The translations under genes were made by a program, and so were the position numbers. Below the pieces are notes generated by a model, which worked only from the letters and a program-made list of their open reading frames with translations, had not been told where the DNA came from and did no database searches. A stretch of DNA of 64,000 nucleotides from the NCBI RefSeq assembly GCF_036017915.1, contig NZ_CP107929.1:6871001-6935000 (forward strand), in the 5' to 3' direction. Positions within the stretch are counted from its first letter, which is position 1, and every line of letters begins with the position of its first letter. Origin of the DNA: Micromonospora sp. NBC_00421. GTDB taxonomy: Bacteria > Actinomycetota > Actinomycetes > Mycobacteriales > Micromonosporaceae. Below are positions 51,180-60,084 of the stretch, piece after piece.

Positions 51180-52832
51180 ATGACCTCACCACCTGCGGTC
51201 GACCCGGCCGCGGTGCTGTCGCCGACTGCGGAGTTCCGGGTACCGACCCAGCTGTCGAGGTGGACCCCCCGCAGGCCCACCGGCGCGCCGCACCGGCCCG
51301 CGTACGCCCCGGTGCCGCTGCCGCCGACGGACGACGAACTGGTCTCCTACCGCAAGCGGCGGATGGCCGCGCTGATGGTGCCGTCGCTGATCAGCTTCGG
51401 TTGCCTGATCACCAGCCAACTGCTCTTCGTCCGGCTCACCCCGTGGCTCTGGCTGCTCGCCCCGCTGCTGTTCTTCACGATCGTCTACTACCTCATCTCG
51501 CTGGCGGTCAACCTGTTCACCCCGGGCTTCGACATGGCCCGCCACCAGGAGCTGGTCCGGACCTGGCGGCCGGCGCGGCACCCGAGCGTCGACGTCTTCC
51601 TGCCGGTCTGCGGCGAGCCGCCGCACGTGCTGCGCAACACCTGGGAGCACGTCCGGGCGATGGGCGGTCACTACCGGGGCGAGGTCACCGTCTACGTGCT
51701 CGACGACTCGCCCAACGAGGCGATGGAACGGATGGCGCTCGCCTTCGGCTTCGTCTACCAGCGGCGGCCCAACCGGGGTTGGTTCAAGAAGGCCGGCAAC
51801 ATGCGGTACGCCTTCGAGCGCACCATGAGCGACTTCATCCTGGTCCTGGACGCCGACTTCGTCCCGCGCAAGGACATGCTCGACCAGATGCTGCCCTGGT
51901 TCGACGCCGAGCCGAAGACGGGCATCGTGCAGTCCCCGCAGTACTTCCGGGTGCACCTGGGGCAGACCTGGGTGGAGCGTGGGGCCGGGGCGGTGCAGGA
52001 GCTGTTCTACCGGTCGGTGCAGGTCTCCCGGCAGGCGCACGACTCGGCGATCTGCGTCGGCAGCTGCGCCATCTACCGCCGGGACGCGCTCTTCTCCATC
52101 GGCGGATCCACCCTCATCGAGCACTCCGAGGACGTGCACACCGGCTTCGACCTGCGGATCAAGGGGTGGAACCTGCGGTACATCCCGGTCGTGCTGGCGG
52201 CCGGGCTCTGCCCGTCGGACGTGGACTCGTTCTTCACCCAGCAGTACCGCTGGTGCGCCGGCTCGATGAGCCTGCTCGGCTCCAAGAAGTTCTGGTCGAC
52301 GAAGCTGCGGCTGCGGGCCCGGCTCAGCTACATCTCCGGCTTCTGTTACTACCTGCACACCGGGCTGTTCACCTTCGTCGCGCCGATCATCCCGGTGCTG
52401 ATGCTCACCGCGTTCGCGCACCAGATCGCGCTGGCCAACTACCTGCTGATCGTGCCCAGCGTGGTCTACAACATGATCATTTTCCCGTTCTGGCACCGCA
52501 ACCGCTACGGGCTGGAGAGCTGGACGGTCAAGATGATCTACGGCTGGGCGCACGCCTTCGCCATCATCGACATCGTCCGGGGCCGGCGGATGGGCTGGCA
52601 GCCCACCGGCGGCACCGCCAAGAAGAGCAAGACCAGGCGGTTGTGGACCGGAATGCGGGTCTGGACCGCCGGTAGCGGCCTGGTCTGGGCCGGCGCCGCC
52701 GGCTGGCGGATGCTCGTCGAACCGGCCCCGTGGATCTTCGTACCGGCCCTGCTCAGCGCCGTCTTCTACCTGGCCGTCGTCGGGCAGGCGCTGCTTGTCG
52801 ACCCGGAGAAGGACGTCGAGGTCGTGCGGTGA
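51180..52832 (+). CDS. GT2 polysaccharide synthase, cellulose synthase-like (copy 2)
   Basis: The 550-residue protein is a paralogue of the gene at 19965 without its long Pro-rich head. It has two N-terminal helices (about 65-110), a GT-A domain with D175/D176 (VLDDS), D224-A-D226, E317-D318 (IEHSEDVHTGFD) and Q355-x-R357-W358, then about five helices. Long stretches such as FVYQRRPNRGW, KKAGNMRYA and QQYRWCAGSMSLLGS are identical in both copies. It is a processive synthase for an exported polysaccharide. ATG 51180 follows a GGAG site. GTGA coupling joins it to the GH26 gene. Confidence 0.9.
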   Translation: MTSPPAVDPAAVLSPTAEFRVPTQLSRWTPRRPTGAPHRPAYAPVPLPPTDDELVSYRKRRMAALMVPSLISFGCLITSQLLFVRLTPWLWLLAPLLFFTIVYYLISLAVNLFTPGFDMARHQELVRTWRPARHPSVDVFLPVCGEPPHVLRNTWEHVRAMGGHYRGEVTVYVLDDSPNEAMERMALAFGFVYQRRPNRGWFKKAGNMRYAFERTMSDFILVLDADFVPRKDMLDQMLPWFDAEPKTGIVQSPQYFRVHLGQTWVERGAGAVQELFYRSVQVSRQAHDSAICVGSCAIYRRDALFSIGGSTLIEHSEDVHTGFDLRIKGWNLRYIPVVLAAGLCPSDVDSFFTQQYRWCAGSMSLLGSKKFWSTKLRLRARLSYISGFCYYLHTGLFTFVAPIIPVLMLTAFAHQIALANYLLIVPSVVYNMIIFPFWHRNRYGLESWTVKMIYGWAHAFAIIDIVRGRRMGWQPTGGTAKKSKTRRLWTGMRVWTAGSGLVWAGAAGWRMLVEPAPWIFVPALLSAVFYLAVVGQALLVDPEKDVEVVR

Positions 52833-53824
52833 GGACGAAGTACCTGGTCACCTTCATGGTGGTGCTCGCGCTGGCCTTCACCGAGTTCGCCGTGCTACGC
52901 AAGGTGGACATCACGGTCACCGAGGCCGGCGGACCGGCCGGGGTGGCCGCCGCCGAGAAACAGGTCCCGGCGTACGACGTCACCGCGCTGAAGTCGCCGA
53001 AGGGCAAGTACCTCGGCGTCACCGTGACCGGCGGCGCGGAGATGGACCGGGTCAGGAAGTTCGCCGAGGAGACCGGCAAGACCCCGAACCTGGTGGCGAT
53101 CTTCGAGAGCTTCGACGACAAGTTCGCCGCCAGCGAGGTCCGGGAACTGCACAACTACGGCGCGCTGGCGGTGATCCGCTGGGAGCCGTACGACGTGCCG
53201 CTGCGGGACATCGCCGCCGGCAGGCACGACGCGTACGTCAAGGAGTTCGCCACCGCCGTACGTGCCCTGAACCTGCCGATCGCCCTCACCTTCGCCCACG
53301 AGATGAACGGGCACTGGTACTCCTGGGGCACCAAGAAGACCAGCGCAGCGGAGTACGTCGCCGCCTGGCGGCACCTGCACGAGATCTTCACCCAGCAGGG
53401 CGCGACCAACGTGATCTGGACCTGGACCCCGAACGTCGTCAACTACCTGCGCAAGGTCAGCATCAAGGCGCTCTACCCCGGTGACGCCTACGTCGACTGG
53501 GTGGGCATGGACGGTTACTACACCAACCGGGGGCCGAAGACGTTCCAGGACCTCTTCGTCCCCACGATCACCCAGATCCGCGCCTTCACCAGGCGTCCGC
53601 TGCTGATCGTGGAGACCGGCGTCGAACCGAGCGCCCGGCGGCCGGGCCAGATCACCGACCTGCTGACCAACGTGACCCGGCGCAAGGACTTCCTGGGGGT
53701 GGCGTACTTCAACATCAACGGCTCCGGGAAGTGGAACATCGACCGGGACGACGCCGCGCTGCGCTCGTTCCGCCGTTCCGCCGCGAAGGACACCTACGGC
53801 TTCGACATCAGGACGGTGAAGTGA
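52829..53824 (+). CDS. GH26-type glycoside hydrolase, membrane-anchored (copy 2)
   Basis: The 331-residue protein starts at GTG 52829, overlapping the GT2 stop. One N-terminal helix (about 5-24) places the catalytic domain outside. Acid/base Glu158 lies in AHEMNGHWYSWG and nucleophile Glu262 in PLLIVETGVEP, as in copy 1 (18970). IFESFDDKFA, NVIWTWTPNVVN and YPGDAYVDWVGMDGYY are also shared. It probably cleaves the polymer made by the coupled synthase. The stop overlaps the GT39-like start. Confidence 0.85.
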   Translation: MRTKYLVTFMVVLALAFTEFAVLRKVDITVTEAGGPAGVAAAEKQVPAYDVTALKSPKGKYLGVTVTGGAEMDRVRKFAEETGKTPNLVAIFESFDDKFAASEVRELHNYGALAVIRWEPYDVPLRDIAAGRHDAYVKEFATAVRALNLPIALTFAHEMNGHWYSWGTKKTSAAEYVAAWRHLHEIFTQQGATNVIWTWTPNVVNYLRKVSIKALYPGDAYVDWVGMDGYYTNRGPKTFQDLFVPTITQIRAFTRRPLLIVETGVEPSARRPGQITDLLTNVTRRKDFLGVAYFNINGSGKWNIDRDDAALRSFRRSAAKDTYGFDIRTVK

Positions 53825-55356
53825 CCGCGCCGGCGATCCAGTGGACCGGGCAGGCCGACCCGGCGGAGGTGACCGGCACGGTCGTACCGGTGCGGTCCGG
53901 GGGCCGGGGCGGGTGGTGGGCGCTGCTGCCGGCCGTCGTCGCGCTCGGCTTCGGCTGGTGGCGACTGGACGCCCGGGACCTGTGGAACGACGAGCTGGTC
54001 ACCTGGCACGTCACGGCGCTCTCGGCCGACCAGTTCCGGATGCTGGTCGGCAACATCGACCTGGTCCACGCCGGCTACTACGTGATCATGTCGGTGCTGA
54101 CCACGTTGACCGGGGACTCGACGATCGCCCTGCGGCTGCCGTCGGTGATCGCGATCGGGCTCACCGCCGGACTTGTCACGCTGATCGGGCGGCGACTCTT
54201 CGACACCCCGGTCGGTGTGCTTGCCGGGCTGGTCTTCGCCCTGCTGCCCACCGTCTCCCGGTACGCCCAGGAGGCCCGGTCCTACGCCCTGGTCACCCTG
54301 GCGGCGGTGGCGGCCACCTGGCTGTTCCTGCGCGCGGTGGACCGACCCACCCGGGGCCGCTGGTGGGCGTACGGCGTGCTGTTGGTGCTGGTCGGCTGGC
54401 TGCACTTCGTCGCGTTGCTGGTGGTGGTCGCGCACCTGTTCCACCTCTGGCGGTCGGTCGGCGGCGAGGAACCGAGGTGGCGGTGGGCGGCCTCCACCGG
54501 CATCGCCGGGCTGTTCGTCCTCCCGGTGCTGATCCTCGCCAGCCGGCAGTCCGGGCAGATCTCCTGGGTGGAGAACGACGCCGACGCCGTGCTCCGTTTC
54601 CTGGCGAACCTGACCGGCACGACGGCGACGCTGGTGCTGGTCGCGGCCCTCGCCGTCCTCGCGGTGGCGGTGGCCGGGCGGCAACGGCGGGCGACGGTGC
54701 TGATGCTGCTCGTCTGGGCCCTGCTGCCCCCGATCGCCGGTTACCTGACGTTCAGCGTGGTGCATCTCTTCCTGGCCCGGTACTTCCTGTTCACTGTCCC
54801 GGCCTGGGCGCTGCTCGCCGCGTTCGCGGTCTGCCGCACCGCCCAGCTGCTGACCCGGGGACGACTGCCGGCGGCCTGGCTGGCCGGTGCGCTGGTGCTG
54901 CTGCCGGTGCTGGCCTGGCAGACCCTGCCGGCCCAGGAGAAGGTGCGGTCCAACGAGGCCGACGGGCAGCCCCGCTACCTCGACGCGGTCCGTTACCTGG
55001 GGACACAGGTCAAGCCGGGCGACGGGGTCGCCTACAACGACGGGTTCGGTGGCCCCAGCGACGTGGCCCGCAAGGCCGTCGACTACGGCCTGCGCGACCA
55101 GTCGCGGCCCAGAGACGTCTTCGTGGCCGTCGCGGCCCGGCAGACCGGCTGGCTGACCGCCCGCGAGTGCCCGGAACCGTTGCCCTGCCTCGGGGACACC
55201 AGGCGGCTCTGGCTGGTCGAGACCGAGCACCTCAACGATCCGTTGGCCGGGCTGCCGCCGGCCCGGGAGGCCCTGCTGCGGCAGCGTTTCCTGATCCGGC
55301 ACGTCGAGCGGTTCGACCGGGTCCGGGTGGTACTGCTGGAGCGCAAGCCGGCCTGA
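53821..55356 (+). CDS. GT39/ArnT-like membrane glycosyltransferase (copy 2)
   Basis: The 511-residue protein starts at GTG 53821 inside the GH26 stop (GTGA). It has about eleven helices. The first outer loop has LWNDELVTW with the Asp-Glu pair; SRYAQEARSYA, FLARYFLFTVPAWALLA and the C-terminal outer domain (DPLAGLPPAREALLRQRFL) match the gene at 21902. Here the gene follows GT2-GH26, whereas in copy 1 it precedes them. It is predicted to use a polyprenyl-phosphate sugar. Confidence 0.82.
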   Translation: MTAPAIQWTGQADPAEVTGTVVPVRSGGRGGWWALLPAVVALGFGWWRLDARDLWNDELVTWHVTALSADQFRMLVGNIDLVHAGYYVIMSVLTTLTGDSTIALRLPSVIAIGLTAGLVTLIGRRLFDTPVGVLAGLVFALLPTVSRYAQEARSYALVTLAAVAATWLFLRAVDRPTRGRWWAYGVLLVLVGWLHFVALLVVVAHLFHLWRSVGGEEPRWRWAASTGIAGLFVLPVLILASRQSGQISWVENDADAVLRFLANLTGTTATLVLVAALAVLAVAVAGRQRRATVLMLLVWALLPPIAGYLTFSVVHLFLARYFLFTVPAWALLAAFAVCRTAQLLTRGRLPAAWLAGALVLLPVLAWQTLPAQEKVRSNEADGQPRYLDAVRYLGTQVKPGDGVAYNDGFGGPSDVARKAVDYGLRDQSRPRDVFVAVAARQTGWLTARECPEPLPCLGDTRRLWLVETEHLNDPLAGLPPAREALLRQRFLIRHVERFDRVRVVLLERKPA

Positions 55357-55368
55357 CCGGTCGCCGGC

Positions 55369-57138
55369 TCAGCCGTTGCGCACGAGCAGCGCCACGGTCA
55401 CCCCGGGCCGGGGCCGGACCTCCGCGACGGTGAACCCGGCCCGCAGCGCGTCACCCTTGGCCCCGGGCACCGCCGCGAGCGGGTCGTCGCGCCGCCCGGC
55501 GACCACCAGCCAGACCCGGTCGACGCCGGCCAGGCACTCGGCTGGCCGGGCGCACTCGTCGACCCACAGGTCGGCCCGCTCCCGCCGGTCCCCGGTCACC
55601 AGCACGTCCCGGGGGTGGATCCCGGCGATGGTTCCGGTGCCGGGTCCGCCGCCCGGCGGGTCGGTCGGCACGCCGGTGGGCGCGTCGTCGCCCCGCCGGG
55701 TCAGGTGGTAGTCGACGCCGAGGTCGAGGAAGAGCCAGCCGTCGCGGGGTGCGTAGACCACCGCGTCACCGGGGCGCTGTCCGGCGGCGATCACCGCCGC
55801 CGCCCCCCGGTAGTCGACGGTCGCGCTGCGCGGCCAGCCGTGACTGTGCCGTACCGCTGCCTGGTCCGGCAGCCCGAGCAGCCCGGCCAACACCACCACC
55901 GCCACCCCCGCCCCCGTCCCTGCCGCGACCCCGGCCCTCCTCCCTGCCGCCTCCTCCACCCCCGTCCCTGCCGCCATCCCTGCGGGGCCGGCCCGTCCTG
56001 CCCCGGCGGGGCCGGCCGGCTTCGTCCCCGCCGGGCTCGGCCGCGCCGCCTCTGGTAGGCCGGTCCTCGTCGGGGCCGTGGGCGGCGACGGCCCGGCCAG
56101 GGCGGCACCGGCGAGCAGGCAGGCGAAGGGCACCGTGAAGAACAGGTAACGCGGCACCCAGAGAGGTACGGCCAGCGCGGCGACGAAGAGCAGGAGCACC
56201 GGCAGCACCGCGCAGGCCCCGGGGAGCAGGCCGCGCCATCCGGATCGGGCCGCCCCGAGCGCGGCGAGCCCGACCAGTACTCCGCCCACCACACCGCCCT
56301 GCGCCAGACCGCCCGGCAGGGCCGCCAGATCCGCCAGCCGGGCCGGGGCGATCCAGTCGAGCTGGTGGGACCGCTGCCCCTGCGCGACGACCAGCAGCGG
56401 CGCCAGCACCAGCACGGCCCCCAGCACAGCCACCGCCCACCCCGACAACCGTCGATCCCGCAGCCTCCCACCCGACCCGTCGTCACCCGACCCGTCGTCA
56501 CCCGGCCCGGCGTCGTCCGGTTTGGCCGTGCCCGGTCGGTGGGGAGCGGTGCTCCTAGCGGTCAGCACCACCACGGCGTGCGCGGCGAGCAGGCCCAGGG
56601 CGAGCAGGTGCGCCAGGCCGAGCCCGGCGACGGCCGCAGTGTAGAAGGACCAACGCAGCACCCCGGGGCGGTCCAGCGCGCGGACCAGCAGCAGGGTCAC
56701 CAGCACGGCGAAAAGGGTCACCAGGGCGTAGGGCCTGGCCTCCTGCGCGTACCGGGAGGTGGCCGGGAGGACCGCGAAGAGCAGGCCGGCGAGCAGGCCG
56801 GCAGGTGCCCCGAACAACCGCCGACCGAGTACGGCGGTGAGGCCGGCTGCCCCCGCCATCGCCAACACCGAGGGCAGCCGCAGCGCCGTCACGGAATCGC
56901 CTAACAGCCTGGTCCAGGCATGCACCAGCAGGTAGTACGGCCCGGTCGCCGCGTCGACGGTGCGGGTGAGCCGGAACAGGTCTCCGACCGGTCGGGTGGC
57001 GGCGCTCCAGGTGGCCAACTCGTCGCGCCAGGGCTGAGCCCGACTGATCCCGTAACATCCGGCGACCAGGGTGACCATCAGCGGAACCGCCCAGACCAGC
57101 GACCCCACCCACCGCCCTGAGTACCGCGTTTTGGACAT
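55369..57138 (-). CDS. GT39/ArnT-like membrane glycosyltransferase (third copy, with inserted low-complexity loops)
   Basis: The 589-residue protein has a first loop QPWRDELATW with the Asp-Glu pair, then SRYAQEARPYA and VPRYLFFTVPFACLL as in the other two. Two low-complexity inserts are unusual: a Gly/Asp-rich run (DDAGPGDDGSGDDGSGGR) and a Gly/Ala/Pro-rich run in the later half. ATG 57138 is chosen; GTG 57147 is possible. It is convergent with copy 2 (12 bases apart) and has no GT2 or GH26 of its own. Confidence 0.78.
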   Translation of the reverse strand: MSKTRYSGRWVGSLVWAVPLMVTLVAGCYGISRAQPWRDELATWSAATRPVGDLFRLTRTVDAATGPYYLLVHAWTRLLGDSVTALRLPSVLAMAGAAGLTAVLGRRLFGAPAGLLAGLLFAVLPATSRYAQEARPYALVTLFAVLVTLLLVRALDRPGVLRWSFYTAAVAGLGLAHLLALGLLAAHAVVVLTARSTAPHRPGTAKPDDAGPGDDGSGDDGSGGRLRDRRLSGWAVAVLGAVLVLAPLLVVAQGQRSHQLDWIAPARLADLAALPGGLAQGGVVGGVLVGLAALGAARSGWRGLLPGACAVLPVLLLFVAALAVPLWVPRYLFFTVPFACLLAGAALAGPSPPTAPTRTGLPEAARPSPAGTKPAGPAGAGRAGPAGMAAGTGVEEAAGRRAGVAAGTGAGVAVVVLAGLLGLPDQAAVRHSHGWPRSATVDYRGAAAVIAAGQRPGDAVVYAPRDGWLFLDLGVDYHLTRRGDDAPTGVPTDPPGGGPGTGTIAGIHPRDVLVTGDRRERADLWVDECARPAECLAGVDRVWLVVAGRRDDPLAAVPGAKGDALRAGFTVAEVRPRPGVTVALLVRNG

Positions 57139-58137
57139 TGCGCCCACCGGTCGAGGATTTCACACCCGGCCCGACGATGCGGCCGGAGCCGGAGCCGGAG
57201 CCGGTGTGACTCTGGGTTCGATCACATGGGGGGCGTGGAAGCTGTCGCGGCCGGCACCACCGCCCTCGGCTGGCGCTCCGGCGGCTGATGCGCCCGGTGC
57301 CTACGGTGCCCGTGGCGTCAGTGGCGCGTGCCGTGGACGTCGGGCTGCCGGCCAGGTCGGGCCTGTTCGCACCGGACATCGCCGCTACCTACGGGGGTGG
57401 GGTTCGCATCCTTTGGAGCTGATGACGTAAACGATTCACCATCGACACCCGCGTGACTCAGGCTACTCACCCGCCGCCGAGGTCGACTTCCCCTCCGGCG
57501 GCTTCCGTTGTCCCGGCCGCCCATTCGGCATTCGTCCCCGGCCCCGCATCGGGCCCCGGCTCCCGGCCTCGGCTCCCGGCCTCGGCCCCTGGCCTCCGGC
57601 CCTCGGGGCGACGATCGCAATATCATTTGTGTCTATCGATGTCAGCGCCTGGCCCGCTCGTCGGAGTCGCGATTCGTTCTCGTCATCAGCTCGAAAGGCG
57701 CTGAAGAGGTATGGGTGGGGGCGGGGCGGCAGGCGGGATGGCATGTTCCGCCGAGTCGGGAGCAGTTGGTCGGGCGGTGGGCGGCACGCCGACTCGGCGA
57801 GCAGGCGGGGCTCCGGGCGAGGGACGCCGGGTGTGGCGTGTGCGGGTCCGAGTGCATGCGGGTCCGGTGAACAAGCATGGACTCGGGTGCGACGGCGGGC
57901 GTGCGGACAACGGACTCGACGGCGGGCGAGCGACAAACGGACTCGACGGCGGGCGAGCGACAAACGGACTCGACGGCGGGCGAGCAAGGTGGGTGGGCGT
58001 CGGGCGCGCAAGGTGGGGTGCGCGGAGGGGGAGCGTTGCGGACAGGGTGGGGCGGTGACGGTGGGGATGCGGTCCGTGATGTGGGATGTCGCACGTGGTC
58101 ATTGGCCGGTCTGCGGGGGGTGTGGGAGCATGGCGGT
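57139..58137. other. Gene-poor repeat-bearing region
   Basis: About 1 kb with many overlapping short frames but none with convincing codon use and a ribosome binding site. It contains G/C-rich short repeats (GGCTCCCGGCCTC-like units near 57555-57592), the 27-bp tandem repeat at 57911-57989 and two AT-richer islands (57425-57460 and 57605-57640). A promoter-like CTGACA-N17-TATTGC is readable on the - strand near 57612-57640. No product could be assigned. Confidence 0.5.
57911..57989. repeat. 27-bp tandem repeat, about three copies
   Basis: A 27-base unit beginning CGGACTCGACGGCGGGCGAG is perfect at 57911-57937 and 57938-57964, then diverges near its end in the third copy (57965-57989). A degenerate copy precedes it (57876-57910). 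The length is a multiple of three, so frames encode repeats such as DSTAGERQT (+) or RRVRLSLA (-), but neither looks like a real protein. Confidence 0.9.
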
Positions 58138-58224
58138 ATGACCGCCGCTGTCGTCCGCCGCTTCGTGGCCCGCCGCCACGTCGACTACGGCCGCGTGCGC
58201 AGCGCGCTTTGTCCGGCCCACTGA
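58138..58224 (+). CDS. Leader peptide (28 aa) upstream of sulfite reductase operon
   Basis: ATG 58138 is preceded by GGGAG about 9 bases upstream and the frame stops at TGA 58222. The product ends in VARRHVDYGRVRSALCPAH. This R-R-H-V-D-x-x-R-V-x-S-A-x-C ending matches the short putative leader peptides I recall upstream of sulfur genes in actinobacteria. Ribosome stalling at the Cys codon when cysteine is scarce could alter downstream RNA folding. It lies 138 bases before the reductase gene. Confidence 0.65.
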   Translation: MTAAVVRRFVARRHVDYGRVRSALCPAH

Positions 58225-58277
58225 CGACGCCCGACCCATCCGTCTCGGGCGCGTGTACTGCGCCGGCCGTTCCGACA

Positions 58278-58354
58278 CCGTTGTCCTCGGCCCTTCCAGG
58301 GCCGGTCGCCGCCGCGTCCGCGCTCCCACCGAGGCACCGCAGAGACAACGGAGG
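58278..58354 (+). promoter_or_regulatory. RNA structure that can mask the sulfite reductase ribosome binding site
   Basis: CCGTTGTC (58278-58285) is complementary to GACAACGG (58344-58351), whose last bases belong to the GGAGG at 58350-58354. Inside the loop GGCCC-TTCCA-GGGCC (58289-58303) makes its own hairpin. Together with the leader peptide this resembles translational attenuation. Confidence 0.5.
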
Positions 58355-58362
58355 ACGCCGCA

Positions 58363-60084
58363 ATGGCGGTCAGCAGCACCCCGGCTCGTCCCGGAACCCC
58401 GACGGCCCCCGCCGTACCCGCCACCCGTGCCCCCCGTCGGCCCCGCGGGGAGGGACAGTGGGCCCTGGGTCACCGTGAGCCGCTCAACCCCAACGAGCGG
58501 ATCAAGAAGGACGATGACCCGCTGAACGTCCGGGCCCGGATCGAGAACATCTATGCCCACGGTGGTTTCGCCTCCATCGACCCGCAGGATCTGCGCGGCC
58601 GGTTCCGCTGGTGGGGGCTCTACACCCAGCGCAAGGCCGGCATCGACGGGGGTCGCACCGCCGTGCTGGAGCCGCACGAGCTGGAGGACGAGTTCTTCAT
58701 GCTCCGGGTCCGGGTCGACGGCGGTCAGCTCTCCCTGGCCCAGTTGCGCGTGGTCGCCGACATCTCCCGGGAGTTCGCCCGGGACACCGCCGACATCACC
58801 GACCGGCAGAACATCCAGTACCACTGGATCCGGGTCGAGGACATGCCGGAGATCTGGCGTCGGCTGGAGTCGGTCGGCCTGCAGACCACCGAGGCGTGCG
58901 GCGACTGTCCCCGGATCGTGCTGGGTAGCCCGGTCGCCGGCGTGGCCGAGGACGAGCTGCTCGACGGGACCCCGGCGATCGACGAGATCGTCAGCCGGTA
59001 CGTCGGTGACAAGGCGTACTCGAACCTGCCCCGGAAGTTCAAGACCACGATCTCCTGGCTGGTCGACACTCCGTACGAGGCGAACGACATCGCCTTCCTC
59101 GGGGTCGAGCACCCGGAGCACGGCCCCGGCTTCGACGTCTGGGTCGGTGGCGGTCTGTCCACCAACCCGATGCTTGCCAAGCGGCTCGGCGTCTGGGTGC
59201 CGCTGGCCGAGGTGCCCGACGTCTGGGCGGGAGTGGTCGGCATCTTCCGCGACTACGGCTACCGCCGGCTGCGCAACCGGGCCCGGCTGAAGTTCCTGGT
59301 TGCCGACTGGGGTGTGGAGAAGTTCCGCGAGGTGCTGGAGAAGGACTACCTGGGGCGCACCCTGCTCGACGGTCCGGCCCCGCAACTGCCCGACAAGCCG
59401 GTCGACCACATCGGCGTGCACCGGCAGCGCGACGGGCGCAACTACGTCGGGGCCGCCCCGGTGGTGGGGCGGGTCTCCGGCGGGCAGTTGACCAAGCTCG
59501 CCGACGTGGTCGAGGCACACGGCAGCGACCGGGTACGACTCACCCCGTACCAGAAGCTGCTGGTGCTCGACGTGCCGCCGGCGCGGACCGAGTCGCTGGT
59601 CGACGAGCTGCGCGGGATCGGCCTGGAGGCCCGGCCGTCGGCCTGGCGGCGGGGCACCATGGCCTGCACCGGGATCGAGTTCTGCAAGCTGGCCATCGTC
59701 GAGACCAAGGCGCGCGGTGAGGAGCTGGTGGCCCGGTTGGAGGAGCGGCTGCGCGACTTCGACGCGGACATCTCCATCCACATCAACGGCTGCCCGAACG
59801 CCTGCGCCCGGACCCAGGTCGCCGACATCGGCCTCAAGGGGCAGCTGGTGGTCGGCCCGGACGGCCAGCAGGTGGAGGGCTTCCAGGTGCACCTGGGTGG
59901 CGGGCTGGGGATGGCCCAGGGGCAGACCGCCGGGTTCGGCCGCAAGCTGCGCGGCCTGAAGACCACCGCCGACGAGCTTCCCGAGTACGTGGAACGACTG
60001 GCCCGCCGCTACCTGGCCGGCCGGACCGAGGGCGAGACGTTCGCCAACTGGGTGATCAGGGTCGACGAGGAGGAACTCCGATGA
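58363..60084 (+). CDS. sirA: Ferredoxin-dependent sulfite (or nitrite) reductase, siroheme/4Fe-4S
   Basis: The 573-residue protein has cluster and siroheme ligands C435-x5-C441 (MACTGIEFC) and C477-x3-C481 (NGCPNACA). Tyr87 (WWGLYTQRK) and Cys179 (TTEACGDCPR) sit where M. tuberculosis SirA/NirA has its Tyr-Cys crosslink. Next to an APS reductase it most likely reduces sulfite to sulfide. An N-terminal Pro/Arg-rich extension of about 30 residues is present. ATG 58363 follows GGAGG at ideal distance. The stop overlaps the next start (ATGA). Confidence 0.92.
   Translation: MAVSSTPARPGTPTAPAVPATRAPRRPRGEGQWALGHREPLNPNERIKKDDDPLNVRARIENIYAHGGFASIDPQDLRGRFRWWGLYTQRKAGIDGGRTAVLEPHELEDEFFMLRVRVDGGQLSLAQLRVVADISREFARDTADITDRQNIQYHWIRVEDMPEIWRRLESVGLQTTEACGDCPRIVLGSPVAGVAEDELLDGTPAIDEIVSRYVGDKAYSNLPRKFKTTISWLVDTPYEANDIAFLGVEHPEHGPGFDVWVGGGLSTNPMLAKRLGVWVPLAEVPDVWAGVVGIFRDYGYRRLRNRARLKFLVADWGVEKFREVLEKDYLGRTLLDGPAPQLPDKPVDHIGVHRQRDGRNYVGAAPVVGRVSGGQLTKLADVVEAHGSDRVRLTPYQKLLVLDVPPARTESLVDELRGIGLEARPSAWRRGTMACTGIEFCKLAIVETKARGEELVARLEERLRDFDADISIHINGCPNACARTQVADIGLKGQLVVGPDGQQVEGFQVHLGGGLGMAQGQTAGFGRKLRGLKTTADELPEYVERLARRYLAGRTEGETFANWVIRVDEEELR

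Noticed and set aside
57612..57640. Promoter-like CTGACA-N17-TATTGC on the - strand
   Set aside because: The -10 is poor and no credible gene or RNA follows, so it is mentioned only as a description of the region.
57463..58364. Several overlapping frames in the gene-poor region, including repeats of DSTAGERQT and RRVRLSLA
   Set aside because: The repeats reflect the 27-bp DNA repeat in whichever frame is read. No ribosome binding site or domain supports any of them, except the 28-codon leader peptide at the end.
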